Shown in pieces: positions 1-11,522 of a stretch of DNA of 49,343 bases (position 1 is its first letter; each line of letters begins with the position of its first letter). The notes beneath the pieces were generated by a model. The model ran no database searches and was not told the DNA's origin. It worked only from the letters and a program-made list of their open reading frames with translations. The translations under genes and the position numbers were made by a program. This DNA is from Triparma columacea (Eukaryota > Sar > Bolidophyceae > Parmales > Triparmaceae), in contig BRYA01001458.1 in assembly GCA_030267965.1 (NCBI GenBank), positions 3,740-53,082 on the forward strand, in the 5' to 3' direction.

Positions 1-46
1 CTAACCTTCCCCCACCCCACCCCCCTCACCACACCCCAACCCTCAG

Positions 47-541
47 CGTTACAAAACCACCTACCTCCAACCTTACCCCGGTTTCTACTTCGCCGGCGAC
101 GGCGCCCGTCGCGATTCCTCCGGTTACATCTGGGTAACCGGTCGCGTCGACGACGTAATAAACTCATCCGGTCACCGCATCGGCACCGCCGAGCTCGAGT
201 CCTCCCTGGTTTCCCACCCCCTCGTAGCCCAGGCTGCGGTGGTGGGGTACCCACACGACATCAAGGGCGAGGGGGTCGCGTGCTACTGCACGCTTACAAA
301 GGGGACAGCCATGACGGACGACCTACGCAAGGATTTGAAGCAGGCCGTCCGTTCTTCCATCGGCCCCTTTGCGACCCCAGACATGATCATCGAGGCCCCG
401 GCTCTGCCGATGACTAGGAGCGGGAAGATAATGAGGAGAATCCTACGCAAGATTGCGGGGGGGGATACGGAGCTCGGGGACACGAGCACGCTCGCGGATC
501 CCACCTGCGTGGGGGTACTTGTGGAGAACGCCAAGGCTTAG
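47..541 (+). CDS. acetyl-CoA synthetase, C-terminal part (5' partial)
   Basis: This is the last exon of an acetyl-CoA synthetase (acetate + ATP + CoA to acetyl-CoA, ANL superfamily). The first 46 bases are a pyrimidine-rich intron tail ending in CAG, and the coding frame opens straight after it. Visible motifs are the [10 protein letters not shown] segment, the hinge [20 protein letters not shown], and the C-terminal [13 protein letters not shown], where the Lys is the residue acetylated in the family as a regulatory switch. The end, GDTSTLADP, is also typical. About 164 residues are present; the usual length is about 650, so roughly three quarters lies left of the window. Family assignment is secure. 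Which compartment it works in cannot be told from this end. Confidence 0.93.
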   Translation, partial: RYKTTYLQPYPGFYFAGDGARRDSSGYIWVTGRVDDVINSSGHRIGTAELESSLVSHPLVAQAAVVGYPHDIKGEGVACYCTLTKGTAMTDDLRKDLKQAVRSSIGPFATPDMIIEAPALPMTRSGKIMRRILRKIAGGDTELGDTSTLADPTCVGVLVENAKA

Positions 542-663
542 ACGAGGGGAAGATATGGGTGGGATGGAGGGGGATAGAGAAACCACGAGCTTCGTAAAAG
601 AAATTGTAGTGAATAAAATAAATAAAACCTTCAACCATTTTACGCCCGCCTTCCCCCCCTCCT

Positions 664-1436
664 CTAGCACCCCCATATCTTCCATGCGGTGAGTCCAGCT
701 GCGGCCGCCCCGCACCAAAGGATGATCCTGTCTCTGACCATTTCCTTCTTCCCGTTTTTATTTTGGGAGGGGTTCTTAAGGGCGATACCGTAGGCGACGT
801 CGAAGAAAGTTCCAGAAACAACAGAGCCAGAGAGCAGGAAATCAGGGAGACAGCGGCCCCCATATTTTCCATGCAGTGAGTCCAGCTGCCGCCGCCCCGC
901 ACCATAGTATGATCCTGTCTCTGACCATTTCCTTCTTCCCGTTTTTATTTTGGGAAGGGTTCTTAAGGGCAAGACCGTAGGCGTCGTCGAAGAAATTCCA
1001 GAAACAACAAAGCCAGAGTAGGATCAGGGAGACAGCGGCTACGAGACACTTGTCACTGAGAGAGCGAGAGAGAGAAAGAAAGGGAGAGGAGGGGCGGAAG
1101 CGAAATGGGTGAGAGGTGTGAAAATGCATAGTAGTGTTAGAAAGAACGGACAGAGTCGGAAATTCGTTTCGTTCAAGGAAAAAAACAAAAAGCCCTCACC
1201 TGAAGTTTCCCTCAACCTCTCCCCCCCCCACGAGTCTCAGTACCCCCGCCGGTACATAGTGTATATATACGTTATTCCAGACCCTGAATATAGTAACAGG
1301 TTGGTTTTCAAGTGGTGTTATTATGTCTGAGTTGTCGGAGAATATTAGGAAGGCCATTAAACCGGTGAAGAGAGCTGCTATGAAATCAGACACGTGCCTA
1401 GTCGTTACCAACGCAACGGAATTAAGCACCGTTAGG
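664..1436 (-). CDS. putative small membrane protein with duplicated terminal coding block
   Basis: Not recognised. On the minus strand an upstream coding stretch (about 1436 to 1200; motif DFIAALFTGLMAFLIF, a likely TM segment) ends in CAG/GTGAGG. A second exon begins at 1055 after CTCTCAG. The junction keeps the frame (AG + T = Ser) and leads into a second hydrophobic segment, a basic stretch (KNPSQNKNGKKEMVRDR), then CGAAAAGLTAWKIW and a stop at 842-844. The block 862-1040 is repeated at 675-850 (period 187 bp), with the same C-terminal peptide. The true start was not found; an exon further upstream is possible. A 59-aa ORF on the plus strand overlaps the upstream exon, so strand choice rests on the splice fit and on the synonymous divergence of the two blocks. 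Confidence 0.4.
675..1040 (-). repeat. tandem duplication, about 187-bp unit
   Basis: Two copies in direct orientation: 675-850 and 862-1040. Within the shared coding block the copies differ at six sites, and on the minus strand all six are synonymous third-position changes. The upstream hydrophobic part of the 675-850 copy carries small indels relative to the other copy and is frameshifted there. Confidence 0.85.
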
Positions 1437-1840
1437 TATGGGAGGGTTACCTCAGCGAGGTCTGGGAGACCGGGGGGTAAGGGAAATGAGGTTGAGAGGT
1501 AGAGGAGGGTGTGGTGTGAAATGTGGGACCAGGATATTGAGAGGAGGGTTAGGGTGACGAGGTGGGAGTAGAAACAGGAGAGACGGAAACGCCAGTTTTG
1601 ATCACCGAGAAAATGGACCATTCTGGGAGGACAAGAGAAGAAGAGAGTTGTGAAGGTGGGGAGAGGGGGGGGATGTTGCATTAGTAGGAGAAGGACACAA
1701 ACAGCGACATGAACTTCGGAAATATCCTTGAATGCAGTATGCGACATTAATCCAGATAAGCTAGCTCTGATTCGTCCATCTAATTTCCTCATTTCATCCT
1801 GTCTTTGGTGTTCCCATTTCCCCTCCCCCTTGCTCCTCAC

Positions 1841-2506
1841 CTATAGCTTTCATAGGAAGCAAGTGCTAAAAACGGCACAAGCACAAAGTAATTGTAAAGC
1901 GGTAACGCCGGATCTACGTCTAAAGTGGTCTGGAGTGCTGAAGGGAAGGAGAATTGGGACATATCTGGTGGATCGATTAACTGATGGGTGAAAGAATGGG
2001 TATTATTTAGGATTGAGACAAGTTTGAGAAGCTAAAGTTGTAAATATGTGTAGAGTGAGTGTAACCAGGGGTAGTCTTGTTTATGGAGAGTGAATAGATG
2101 GTCTGTAGAGTAATCAAATGTGCATCCAATTTGCCTTTGGCTCCTTCGGACGTGATCTCACGCGAAGATCCGGCTATTTTTGGAAAAGGTCCCAGAGTTT
2201 TCAACTTAACGTTTCATTCCTTCTTCTCCCGTGTCAAAGGTACGTATTGATTACTTGATACCGGAGTGCTCTTAAAAGTCCCGTTAAATATCATCCGATG
2301 GAGAAATGGCCAGAGGCTTTCAGCGACTCGGGGAGGGAAAGGAAGAAATATGGCTCCACATCGCAGTTAGGGGAAATTAGAAGGTACCTGAGAGATAGTT
2401 GATACGTAGTTCCTCTGATTTGCCGACTCCTGTTCCGTTGTTCACTCCAAATCATTCAACAAAACAACGATATCATACTAACACACCACAACTCATTAAC
2501 CCATAG
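1841..2506. other. intergenic, no gene seen
   Basis: Only short ORFs without recognisable content. It separates the minus-strand putative membrane protein from the plus-strand kinase-like gene, so it probably holds divergent promoters. The sequence just before the ATG at 2507 ends in CATAG and could be the 3' end of a 5'-UTR intron. Confidence 0.4.
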
Positions 2507-3475
2507 ATGTCTCTATCCTCTAAAATCATCTCCGGCGGTTCTGTAGCCTCAAACGCTATAATTCAAAGCCTATCCGCAAATCCAGCCTTCCTCACCTTCT
2601 CCTCATCAGAGGGTGCAGCCATAGCATCCCGAGACGCCGAGGATGGCTCCATGCTCTCTGCGGGTATCGCTCTCTCCATGTCCACAGGCGTCCTCTCAGA
2701 CTCAGACCGTTCAACTGCCCCCACCACGACCATAACTGTAGACAGTAAGACCCCTGACGAAGTCGCATCAATAATAATGTCATCCCTTCCCTCAACTCCC
2801 TCAACTTCCGGTCGCGTAATCACGATTGTCGGTCTCTCCGGTGTCGGTAAAGGCACCACCGTAACCTCCCTTCGTTCCCTCCTCTCCTCCACCCGGTCCG
2901 ACGGTGACGTTGACAAGGTCCTAGCGTGGTCGAATGGGAACGTCTTCAGGTCACTCACACTCCTAACCTCACTACACATGAAAGAAACCGGGAAAACAGA
3001 CGTCGAGGAAACCATAAGCGGCCCAGGAAGCTCAGACCTAAAGGCTTCCATGATGAGTATGCTCTCGTTCCAGAAGAACCCCACCACCAACCAGCTGGAC
3101 ACTCGAATCACAGGTTACGGTGTAGACTACTGGGTTTCCGATATCCAGACAACCGAGCTCAAGGGTCCTTTAGTGTCCGGTAAGATCCCCACCGTAGCAA
3201 AGGCTACACAGGGGGAGGTTGTTAAGTTCGTGAAGACCGCCGTTAAGCTACTGACTGAGGATGGGATTGACGTTATTGTGGAGGGGAGGGAGGAGACTGT
3301 TAGCTTCGTTGGGACTGAACATAGGTTCGAACTAAGGATGGAGGACGGGACGGTTATTGGGAAAAGGAGAGCGGCACAGAGACTGGCGGGGGCGTTTGAG
3401 AAAAGGGGAGTGGGAGATGTGGGGGATGAGGAAACGATTAGGATACTGGGGGAGATTTTGGAACAGCTTATGTGA
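2507..3475 (+). CDS. cytidylate-kinase-like P-loop protein
   Basis: Single-exon 322-aa protein. A Walker A motif GLSGVGKGT lies near residues 108-116, with GVGKGT as in nucleoside monophosphate kinases. A second conserved-looking segment, VIVEGREETVSF, sits near residue 258, where cytidylate kinases have their conserved DGRD region. The first about 100 residues are Ser/Thr/Ala-rich without motifs and could be a targeting or regulatory extension. The domain resembles the cytidylate kinase-like family (phosphate transfer to a nucleotide). Substrate cannot be assigned because CMP-binding residues are not clearly recognisable. The ATG at 2507 follows an in-frame stop and has a good open frame. 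Confidence 0.7.
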   Translation: MSLSSKIISGGSVASNAIIQSLSANPAFLTFSSSEGAAIASRDAEDGSMLSAGIALSMSTGVLSDSDRSTAPTTTITVDSKTPDEVASIIMSSLPSTPSTSGRVITIVGLSGVGKGTTVTSLRSLLSSTRSDGDVDKVLAWSNGNVFRSLTLLTSLHMKETGKTDVEETISGPGSSDLKASMMSMLSFQKNPTTNQLDTRITGYGVDYWVSDIQTTELKGPLVSGKIPTVAKATQGEVVKFVKTAVKLLTEDGIDVIVEGREETVSFVGTEHRFELRMEDGTVIGKRRAAQRLAGAFEKRGVGDVGDEETIRILGEILEQLM

Positions 3476-3562
3476 TGGAATGTGGGGAGGTAAAATAGAG
3501 AAGAATAATTAGCTTCGGGAGAAAATATAAAAATGTCCTTTCGGTTTCACAAAGCGCAACAA

Positions 3563-5880
3563 TTACAACTTCTCTAACAAGGCCTCATAACCTTTAACAA
3601 CTCCCCCCTTCTTGATCTTTGCCTTAATGATCTTTTTAACGTCCTTGTCCACCTTAATCTTTTTCAAGACTTCTGGACATGAGTCACATAGTGCAGCGAG
3701 TACAAAGGCCCCGCGCGATGAGTTGAGAATTTCTTGTGACGCCCCCGAGAACTGAAAGTGAGTTGGAAAGGTAGGAGTGGTAAGTGTGTTAGTGACGAAG
3801 ATCATTCACGAGCATGTCCCCCCCCCCCCACCCCTCCCCCTTCCGGTCCCGTCCGTTTATGAAATGCATCACAAGGATCAATTGGAAATGGCACACATTG
3901 CCCGAAGGCTAGTGGAGCTGAATGAGAGTAAAGCTCTTCGATAATTTCGTCACTTGCATTTCGTTTTCGACGGGACAACCAATACCCTCACCCCCCCCCC
4001 CTTTCCACACAACCCCTCCCCCCTCTCACCTTTTCCCAGAATACGACCCCGAAATCTCCCCCCCTATCCTTGGCCTTGAGGATTATTTTTTTGACGTTCG
4101 AGTGCCCTTTGGCGTCCTCAAAGATGTTAATTCCCTTGCCCTCAATAGCGTCAACGATAGCCTTATCGCACTCTCCAAAGTTCCCAGTCGTCTCAGCCAG
4201 AATTTTCGCCCCGCTCGCGCAGTCCAAAAGCTCCCCCGCGTGCTGAGTGACGAGGCTAATGACGTCGGACTTCATGTACTGGAGTAGCTCGGCCTTCCTG
4301 GTCTGAGGGTTCTTCCGAGACGTGCTGACCATCTCTCCCTTGTCGTCCAAGGCGAGCGCGGGCTTTAGAAGCTCCTCTTCCCAAGGGTCCAAATACTGAG
4401 TAGGAAGGTCCTCCTGCTTGTTCAGAAGGAGAAGGAGTAGCTTGGACGCGTTGGGGTTCATGGCGATCGTATGGAGGGGGTGTTTGGCCTCCTCCCCCCC
4501 TTCGGCGACCTCGCCCGCCTTCTCCGGCCTGAGGAGCTCGTTGAGGATCATCTTTTGGACGGTCACAGTATCGTCCGTCACCAGGATCACCCTCATGAGG
4601 GCCACATACGCGTCGCGATGTGTCAAAAGGGAAGAGGCGTACCCACGGAGGGACTTGAGGATCCTCTTCCTGTCCTTCGCTCCTGCGTAGGCCGCGAACT
4701 GGGCAATGGCGGTCGTTCCCGCGCGGGTGGAGAGGAGCTCGATGGAGTTGTCAACGACAGACGAGCCAAGATTGGCAACATCCGCAGAGGGGGCGTGGAG
4801 GGTATATGAGGCGATGAGCTCGTGAGCATACTCGAAGGGGAAAAGCTTTTTCTCAATTATTTTGTCGATGACATTCCTGACATGAGTAAGGATGGAAGAC
4901 GCCGCGTCGGGGTGGGCGGAGAGGAGGGTGGAGAGGATGGAAGGGGGGGGGGAGGAGGAGGTGGACGAAGAGGAGGAGTCGGTGGGGGAGAAGAGGGCGT
5001 ACTGCGACGCGCGGCAAGCGAGCAAAGTGGGTACATTAGTGGAGTGTTCTGTTAGTGAACAAGGCTAGGTAGCCTCCGTGAAGCCCTTTCAAATCTTGTC
5101 CCCATCTCCTCACCTGCTTCCCGTAGAACTCCCTCCTCAGGGCCTCGGTCTCCTTGTTGGTGAACTCGCCTCCAAAGGCAACCTCAATCACTCGGGCTCC
5201 GACGGAGTGTGTGGCGAGCTTAGTGACCTGCCCGGCGAACGCCTTGAGGATCTTCTTCTTGTTGCTCGGGGTGTTGGAGCAGTACTTGATGAGCTTGAGG
5301 ACGATAAAGTGACCGTACTGGGACTTCGACATGTCCGCGATAGCACCTTTAAGCTCGTCAAGGACGACGGCGCGCTGCTCATCGGTCCCGAACTGGACCA
5401 TGGCCTGCACCACCCTTGATGCATCGTGCCTCTGCCCAATCTCCAACATTTTACCCTTTATGAGGGCAAAGAGCTCATCGGCAAGCTCCCTATTCTCCTC
5501 CTTGCTGTTAGTTTTCTTCCTCAATTTGCCCCAAATATCCTTTGAAGCGGTGATTAGGTCAAAGTTTGGTTTGTGGGACGCTCGCTCATGCTTCAGTGCA
5601 CGCTTTTCTGTGGTGGGGAGAGTAAGGGGGGTTAAAAGTAGTGGATACAAGGATGCTTACAATTGAAGTGGTATATTATGCAACAATAACGAGAACATGG
5701 GACTGGAGAGCTTATTTTTTTGCACTCTTGTAACTATCGATTTGGTGGTCGATTTCAGTAATTGTTCCATTGGGGTTGGAGGGGATTCGCGAGCAAAGAA
5801 AAAGTACAAGATCGAAGTGGAAGACACTCACTGTTGGTGGGCGTCTGATTGTCGGCCTCATTCTCGCGGCGTTTGGGCAT
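3563..5880 (-). CDS. PUF6: Pumilio-family nucleolar protein (Puf6/PUM3 type)
   Basis: Four exons on the minus strand: 5880-5832, 5607-5114, 5001-4030, 3751-3563. Introns start GTGAG and end in AG, and phases agree, giving 567 aa. The N-terminus MPKRRENE is basic. Exon 2 carries PUF helical repeats (GQRHDASRVVQAMVQFG, SQYGHFIVLKLIKYC, THSVGARVIEVAF). The EFYGKQ/YALFSPTD junction matches the EFYG-FALF region of Puf6/PUM3. The last two exons correspond to the CPL C-terminal region (NRGAFVLAAL-like end). The family binds RNA and DNA and works in the nucleolus in 60S subunit biogenesis. Length is somewhat shorter than yeast and human relatives (about 650). A Ser-rich low-complexity stretch opens exon 3. 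Confidence 0.88.
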
Positions 5881-6701
5881 CAGCAATTAAGAATGGCAAA
5901 ATTTGAGGTTTCTCAATTCTCATGTTGATGTTTTTCTGAGAGAGCCTTCAAGAGCCTTCGAATCGCCCTAAAGCTTTTTTGGCCGCGTGGGCAGGTATAC
6001 ATAGTCGGTGAGGCGAAGCGCCAGTCCCCAAGAGTGTTTTAGGAAGGGTAAAAATTGTGCTTTTTTGGGGTTTCCCCTCCCATTCAACCTTGAGCAACGT
6101 CTTTACGCAAATTTTAGCCCACGAAAGTAAGACAGCAACTTCCCAAAGCCTTCCAGCATTTTACCTTTGCTGTTCACAATGATGGGTTAACCAAAATTGT
6201 CATCACAATTTTGAAGAGCTCTCCAGCATGTCTCATCACCCAATTTCCTCATCAAGAAAAAGCCAAATCGACAGTGAGTCCTTCCCACATGCACACGACG
6301 AAATACCCATTTCCTTTGAAGCCACGTGCCACACGACCAATTTGAAGAGACCTTGAACGAATAAATACCGACGAATGTGCCATCCAGCTGAGAACATCCC
6401 CTGCCATCCGCCCGACCCCGTCCCATAATGTTCTGCTTTCTAATCTGTTCAAACATTATAACGCCATAACGAGATACAATTAGCATACTATGCACATAAT
6501 ACGAATCATCACTAAGCGTCGAAGCCCGAAACCTTCGAATCATTGAAAACTTGAAGTTCTGGGCTGAGGTCGAGCTTGAGTAGAGCACAAAATTGGTCCA
6601 TTCCACCCTCCTACCCCCCTTTCATTCCCTATTATCCACTCCAATCACAATCGCTAACCTCCATCCCTTCCTCCCGCCCTTCCCTCAGAATAATAATCAA
6701 C
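5881..6701. other. divergent intergenic region, PUF6 / RPSA
   Basis: Shared upstream region of the minus-strand Pumilio gene and the plus-strand RPSA gene. A minus-strand open frame (6187-6606) has no recognisable content. The segment just before the RPSA ATG ends in CCCTCAG followed by AATAATAATCAAC, so a 5'-UTR intron is plausible. Confidence 0.4.
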
Positions 6702-7523
6702 ATGTCTCTCCCCTCCGTTCTCCAGGCCACCGAAGAGGATGTGCAGAAGATGCTCTCCGCCCAGGTTCACATTGGAACCCGCAACTCCGACTCCATGATG
6801 ACTGACTACATCTGGCGCCGCCGCAACGACGGTATCCACATCCTTAACATCTCCAAGACTTGGGAGAAGCTCATGCTCGCTGCCCGTGTCATTGTCGCCA
6901 TCGAGAACCCCTCTGACGTCATTGCCATCTCTGCCCGCCCTTACGGACAGAGGGCTGTCCTCAAGTTCTCCCAGTACACCGGATGCGGATCCATCGCCGG
7001 ACGCTTCACCCCTGGAACCTTCACCAACCAGATCACCAAGCAGTTCAGGGAGCCCCGTGTCCTCATCGTCACCGACCCCAGGACCGACTCCCAGAGTGTC
7101 CGCGAGGCTAGTTACGTCAATGTCCCCGTCATCGCTTTCTGCGACTCTGACTCCCCTCTTCAGTATGTCGACGTCGCCATCCCTGCCAACAACAAGGGAA
7201 AGCTCTCCATCGGCCTCTGCTACTGGTTCCTCGCCCGTGAGGTTCTCCGCATGCGCGGCACCATCTCCCGCGCTGAGCCTTGGTCCGTCCCTGTCGACCT
7301 CTTCTTCTACCGCGACCCTGAGGAGCTCGAGAAGGCCGAGGAGCAGCAGGCTGCTTCCGCCGCTGCCGAGGCTGCTCCTCAGTTCGAGGAGCCCGTCGTC
7401 GAGGCCGCCCCTGCTGCCGATGCCTTCGGATACGACGCCACCGCTGCCTCCACCACCGATCAGTACGCCGCTCAGGACTGGAACCAGACCCAGGCCCCTG
7501 CCGGTACCGCTGCCGGATGGTAA
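6702..7523 (+). CDS. RPSA: 40S ribosomal protein SA (uS2)
   Basis: Single exon, 273 aa. It starts [18 protein letters not shown] and contains the uS2 landmarks [60 protein letters not shown] and the family's [15 protein letters not shown]. The tail is Ala/Glu/Gln-rich and ends with W, as in other eukaryotic RPSA proteins. The protein sits on the head of the small ribosomal subunit and is needed for late 40S maturation. An in-frame upstream extension exists, but the ATG at 6702 gives the exact family N-terminus. Codons are strongly biased to C-ending triplets (GCC, CTC, ATC), unlike most neighbours, as expected for a very highly expressed gene. Confidence 0.97.
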   Translation: MSLPSVLQATEEDVQKMLSAQVHIGTRNSDSMMTDYIWRRRNDGIHILNISKTWEKLMLAARVIVAIENPSDVIAISARPYGQRAVLKFSQYTGCGSIAGRFTPGTFTNQITKQFREPRVLIVTDPRTDSQSVREASYVNVPVIAFCDSDSPLQYVDVAIPANNKGKLSIGLCYWFLAREVLRMRGTISRAEPWSVPVDLFFYRDPEELEKAEEQQAASAAAEAAPQFEEPVVEAAPAADAFGYDATAASTTDQYAAQDWNQTQAPAGTAAGW

Positions 7524-7719
7524 TTTCGACGGTAATAGTCAATTTATGAAGTTGCCATTGGAATTGTTGTGTTTCATTTTTTATGCAAATGTCCACCGCT
7601 TATAACAACAACGCTTCACCCACCCAAAATAGATGTTTCGATCAAACTCCTTGGCTTATCAATCCCCCCCCCCACCTCGCTTCGCTCTTGCATCCCAACC
7701 CCCAACACCTTCTACCTCT

Positions 7720-10700
7720 TCACTCGACGACGAAAGACGAAATTACCCTGGTAAGCTGGTTGTACAAACTCTCCTGCTTCTTCTCATCCAGTCCATCCCT
7801 CATGTCCTTGACGGTCTGGATAAGAACGTCCCTCACGCTAGCGTCGAACTTCATGGTCTGCGCAAACGCGCTGATGAACCCGTACGCCGACATTTGGTTC
7901 ACCGAGCCAACTGCCCAGAAGAGCTCCTTGGTGAGCTTGAGGCCGTCCTTCGTAAGCAACGCCCTTTTCTGGTTCGCACACCAAGCCCTCGAGACGGTGC
8001 GGGCGTGCCCCGCGAGCGCCATTTTGAAGAAGGGCTCCTTGATGAGCGTCCTGATGTATTCAGGGGATTTATCGGAGTCGACCCTGGCGATGCAGCTGAT
8101 GTACCGCTCGCAGCCAATTGTGTGCTCTGTCCACTCCTTCCTCGCCTTCACCATGGCATCGGTGCGACCGAGCTCGATGGCCGCCTTGAGGGCAAAGGAC
8201 CTGTCAGACATGTCCTTGGCGTTGAGGAGGGGGGCGACCATCTGCGGGGAAGGGAGGAGCAACGAGGAAAGGAGCGTGTTGGGGATATAGCCAAGAAGCG
8301 AAGCAGAGATCGAAAATGGTCGTAGACAAGACACGCACACACGCTACACTCCTCCACCATCCTTGCTTACCTCGTACGCCTCCTTCTCCCCCATCTCGAC
8401 GTCAATGATGCCTCCTCCGATGACGGGTTGGACAGCGATCCCGGACCTGATTGCGGAAAATATGGCCTGCTTAAGGGTCCTGTTCTCGAGGCAGCTGCCT
8501 GCGTTGAGCTCCGTGTAGACCTTCTTAAGAGTGGCGCTGTGCTTCTTGTAAACGGCCTGAAGGACGGCGGTTCTGGCCTGGCTGAGGTGGTTGTAAAGGT
8601 GGGAGAGCTCAGGGCGCGATGGGCAGCTGCTGCTGATCGCGAGAAACCTGAGAGGGTGGGGGGGAGGAGGATGTCGTTAATTTGGAGAAAAGAGGGACTG
8701 GCGCATGCAAAATTTGTCAAGGACAGCATCTCCAACCCTGTCAATGATTGAATCTACCCCCCTTCCCCCCTCTTACCTCCCCTTTGTGCTGACAGCCAGC
8801 TTCTCGTCGTTGAGAATTGCCCCGTAAAGGTCCACGAACTCATCACTAACGTCCACCAGCCCGTCGGCACATCCACTCCTCAGGGCCTCAACGAGCCTGC
8901 ACTTCTCGTCATCGAGGATGCTCTGGAACGCAAGGAACCTGTTGACGGTATCTGGGTCTGACTTGGCCTGGAGGAGCGTCTGGAAGGCGGTCTGGGACTC
9001 ATTCTTAACGTCTCCGTAGAAAGACCAGTCGCAAGCAATGCTCACAAAGTCTACGACTTCCCCGGCTCCGGAGATCTTGATCTCTCCCGAGGTTGTCTGC
9101 AGGATCTCAAGGCCCTCAGCCACGACCTTCCCGTCCTTGACGGCGGCCCACTTAATTGGGATGACCCAAGGGTACCTGCGAGTGTTGCGAAATGAAATGC
9201 GAAAACGGTTAAGGGTTAGGACGAAGGACAAGAAACAACACATCAATGCATGCAACCCCCCCTCCAACCCTTCTCCGCCCTCCTCACCTCTCCTTCTCCA
9301 CCTTTTTATCCTCGAACCCGGTCTGCCTGACCTTGATCTTCCCCTCCCCTCCCTCCCAAGTCTCCTCCTCGACCACGAGTGTAGGGTACCCGGTCCTCTG
9401 GAGCCACCCCTTGGCCATCTTCACGATATCAACGCCCTCTGGCTGGTAAACGGCCATCTCCTCCACCCACTGCCAGCTGGTTGCGTTGCTGAACGCGAAC
9501 TTCTTATGGTAGTCAAACAGCGCCTTCACGAAGTTGTCCTTTCCGATAATGCTCTGCGTCATCCTCACAAACTCTGGGGCCTTACTGTACGTCATCGCGC
9601 TGATAAGCTCGTGCGTGGTGTTGAACCCCATAGGCTCCACCGCCATGCTGCTCGGTGCCCTATCGAGTGCAAGTGGCCCACTGCCTGGCTGCTGGGCGTA
9701 CATTACCTGTCCGAGGCGCATGTAGTCGTGCCCGAATATGGCGTCCTCCCTCTCCCTCTGTACGTGCACCGTCACGGCCTCGTTCAGCCAGATCTCGAAC
9801 GGTGTCTCCCCGGTCGCCTGACTGCCATTAATGTTGTGGTAGAACTCGTGCACCTTGACCCCCTCCATGTAAACGTACCCCTCGTCGACGAGCCAACGGG
9901 AGGGTGTGAGCATAGAGGAGAGGATGGTAGTGTTGTTAAGGTTCTCCATGCCGCCGTAGTTGGAGTTTTGCATGGCGATCTCGCGGTACGTCTTGAAGGG
10001 GTAGGTATACCCAGTCTCACCCCAGACAGAAATGAGCTCCTTGAGCCTACTGCGAACTCCCTCGATCTCAGGACCAGTCTTGCCTTCCTTCTTCAAGATA
10101 TCCCTCTTCTTAACGAGCTGCATGATCTCCTTTCTCTCCTTCGCATGCTCATACTTCTCGGGCCCAGTGCAGACCTGCGTCCACACGATGCTCTCAACCA
10201 GGCTGTTTACCGCAGCCCTAGCGTCTCCCTCCTTCTCCACAACCCCTGGCAAACAAAGCAGCTCCACCAAGAAGACGTCACCATTGGGGTACTCGACCTC
10301 CCCGACGTGGGTGTCGTAGGTTCCGACGCCAATGAAGAACAGATAAGGCGCCATGTTAACAACATGGTTGACGTATGTGACTTCCTGCATTCCATCTCCG
10401 GCGTCCTTCTCCTCGACCTTGTCGCCGTTGCACAGGACGTTTTCGTACTCGGCGAGGCAGGTGATCCGGGTGGTGAAGAACGTCTTGGCGTTCATGGTGT
10501 CGACGCAGGGGACAATGCGCTGGAAGCCGTACTGCTGGCACTGGGAGATCATGGTCTGGGGCTTCCCGGGGGGGGTCTGGTCGAAATAGATTCCCTCCAG
10601 CTCCGTGTCGTTGGGGTAGCACGTGGAGTCAGTCCTTATAACCACCTCCTCGCCTGGGTTGACTGGCGTGTCTAGAGAAACTATGAGCTTGCGTTCGTCC

Positions 10701-11092
10701 TTCTGGTAGTCAAACTTGGTGGGGGAAGCGGACAAAGTCTCCAGCTCAGCGACGTGGCCGACGAAGTCAGGGACGACAGCGTCGAAACCGACCGGGGGAG
10801 GACCGAGGGGGGCGTGGCCGAGGATGACCTGGACGGAGTCTACCTTGAGGTCGTGGGCGTTCAAGGTTAGTTCAGTGAGAGGTTCCTTTGTCTCGTTCCT
10901 GTAAGTCTGCCTAGACACGACATTCACGCCATCCGAGGTGGACTTGTTGAAAAGAACGGAGAGATCGTAGTGAAGGGGTCTGAAGGGGACAGGTCCGAAG
11001 TCAGAACGGCTGAACCTGTATTTGTCAGAGGCGCCAGCCGAAGCTGAAGCAGCGTCACTGAATTCGCAAAAGCTCCCACAGAAGATGCACAT
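7720..11092 (-). CDS. M1-family zinc metallo-aminopeptidase
   Basis: Four exons: 11092-9288, 9175-8777, 8647-8371, 8241-7720. All introns begin GTGAG or GTAAG and phases fit (2, 2, 0), giving 1000 aa. Exon 1 has the exopeptidase motif as YGGMEN and the zinc site HEFYH followed 18 residues later by the ligand Glu in NEAV, so the catalytic residues are intact. N-terminal beta domain, catalytic domain and alpha-helical C-terminal (ERAP1-C/ARM-like) region follow the usual order, and the length suits the family. It removes N-terminal residues from peptides. The short Cys-containing N-terminus before DKYRFSRSDF is not a clear signal peptide. A CAG directly before CTATG at the start suggests a 5'-UTR intron or an unseen upstream exon. 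Confidence 0.93.
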
Positions 11093-11522
11093 AGCTGCGA
11101 GCAGGAGAGACAGAAGGTTTAGTTTGCGGCTCGAGTTGGACCGAAGACGTTGTAAATGACGTTGAGTTTGCTTAATTTGGATTCACGGAGACATGACGTC
11201 GACGATCTTCGTTGAATCTAAAAAAACAAAACAACCATGAATATTACGACGACTCTTTTTAGGATACCAAGCAATACAATGGCAATCAAGACCTTCCAAC
11301 GGATCATTTTAGCAGAACGCGATGCACATACCTATCTAATTTTGGTTTCTTTTGACAACTTGGGCAGTTGATACTTTTCATCGCTTTACGAACTTCATCT
11401 TCTTCTATCGCAACTTCATCTGTAGAAACGTTGCGTCCAACCCCCTAAAGCTACCTTACTTACTTAATTATCCCATAAATCGCCGATTTCCAACCTCCTC
11501 TCTCGGAGATTCAATCTTGCCA
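11093..11522. other. divergent promoter region
   Basis: Lies between the minus-strand M1 aminopeptidase and the plus-strand LU7TM gene, so it should hold both promoters and 5' UTRs. The plus-strand frame is open from 11352, but the signal-peptide ATG at 11523 is the better start. No clear TATA element was identified. Confidence 0.45.

Noticed and set aside
1323..1502. Plus-strand 59-codon ORF (MSELSENIRKAIKP...)
   Set aside because: It overlaps the minus-strand exon whose splice donor, acceptor and frame fit well. No family recognised, so it is probably a shadow, though strand is not fully settled.
6187..6606. Minus-strand 139-codon frame upstream of RPSA
   Set aside because: No recognisable motif, no splice partner, and it lies in the divergent promoter region.
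6886..7605. Plus-strand Ser/Pro-rich open frame over RPSA
   Set aside because: Out-of-frame reading of the C-biased RPSA codons; no independent evidence.
9038..10675. Very long plus-strand open frame (545 codons)
   Set aside because: Exactly antisense to the M1 aminopeptidase, whose catalytic motifs are clear on the other strand. The composition (Leu/Val/Pro/His-rich) is typical of an antisense shadow.
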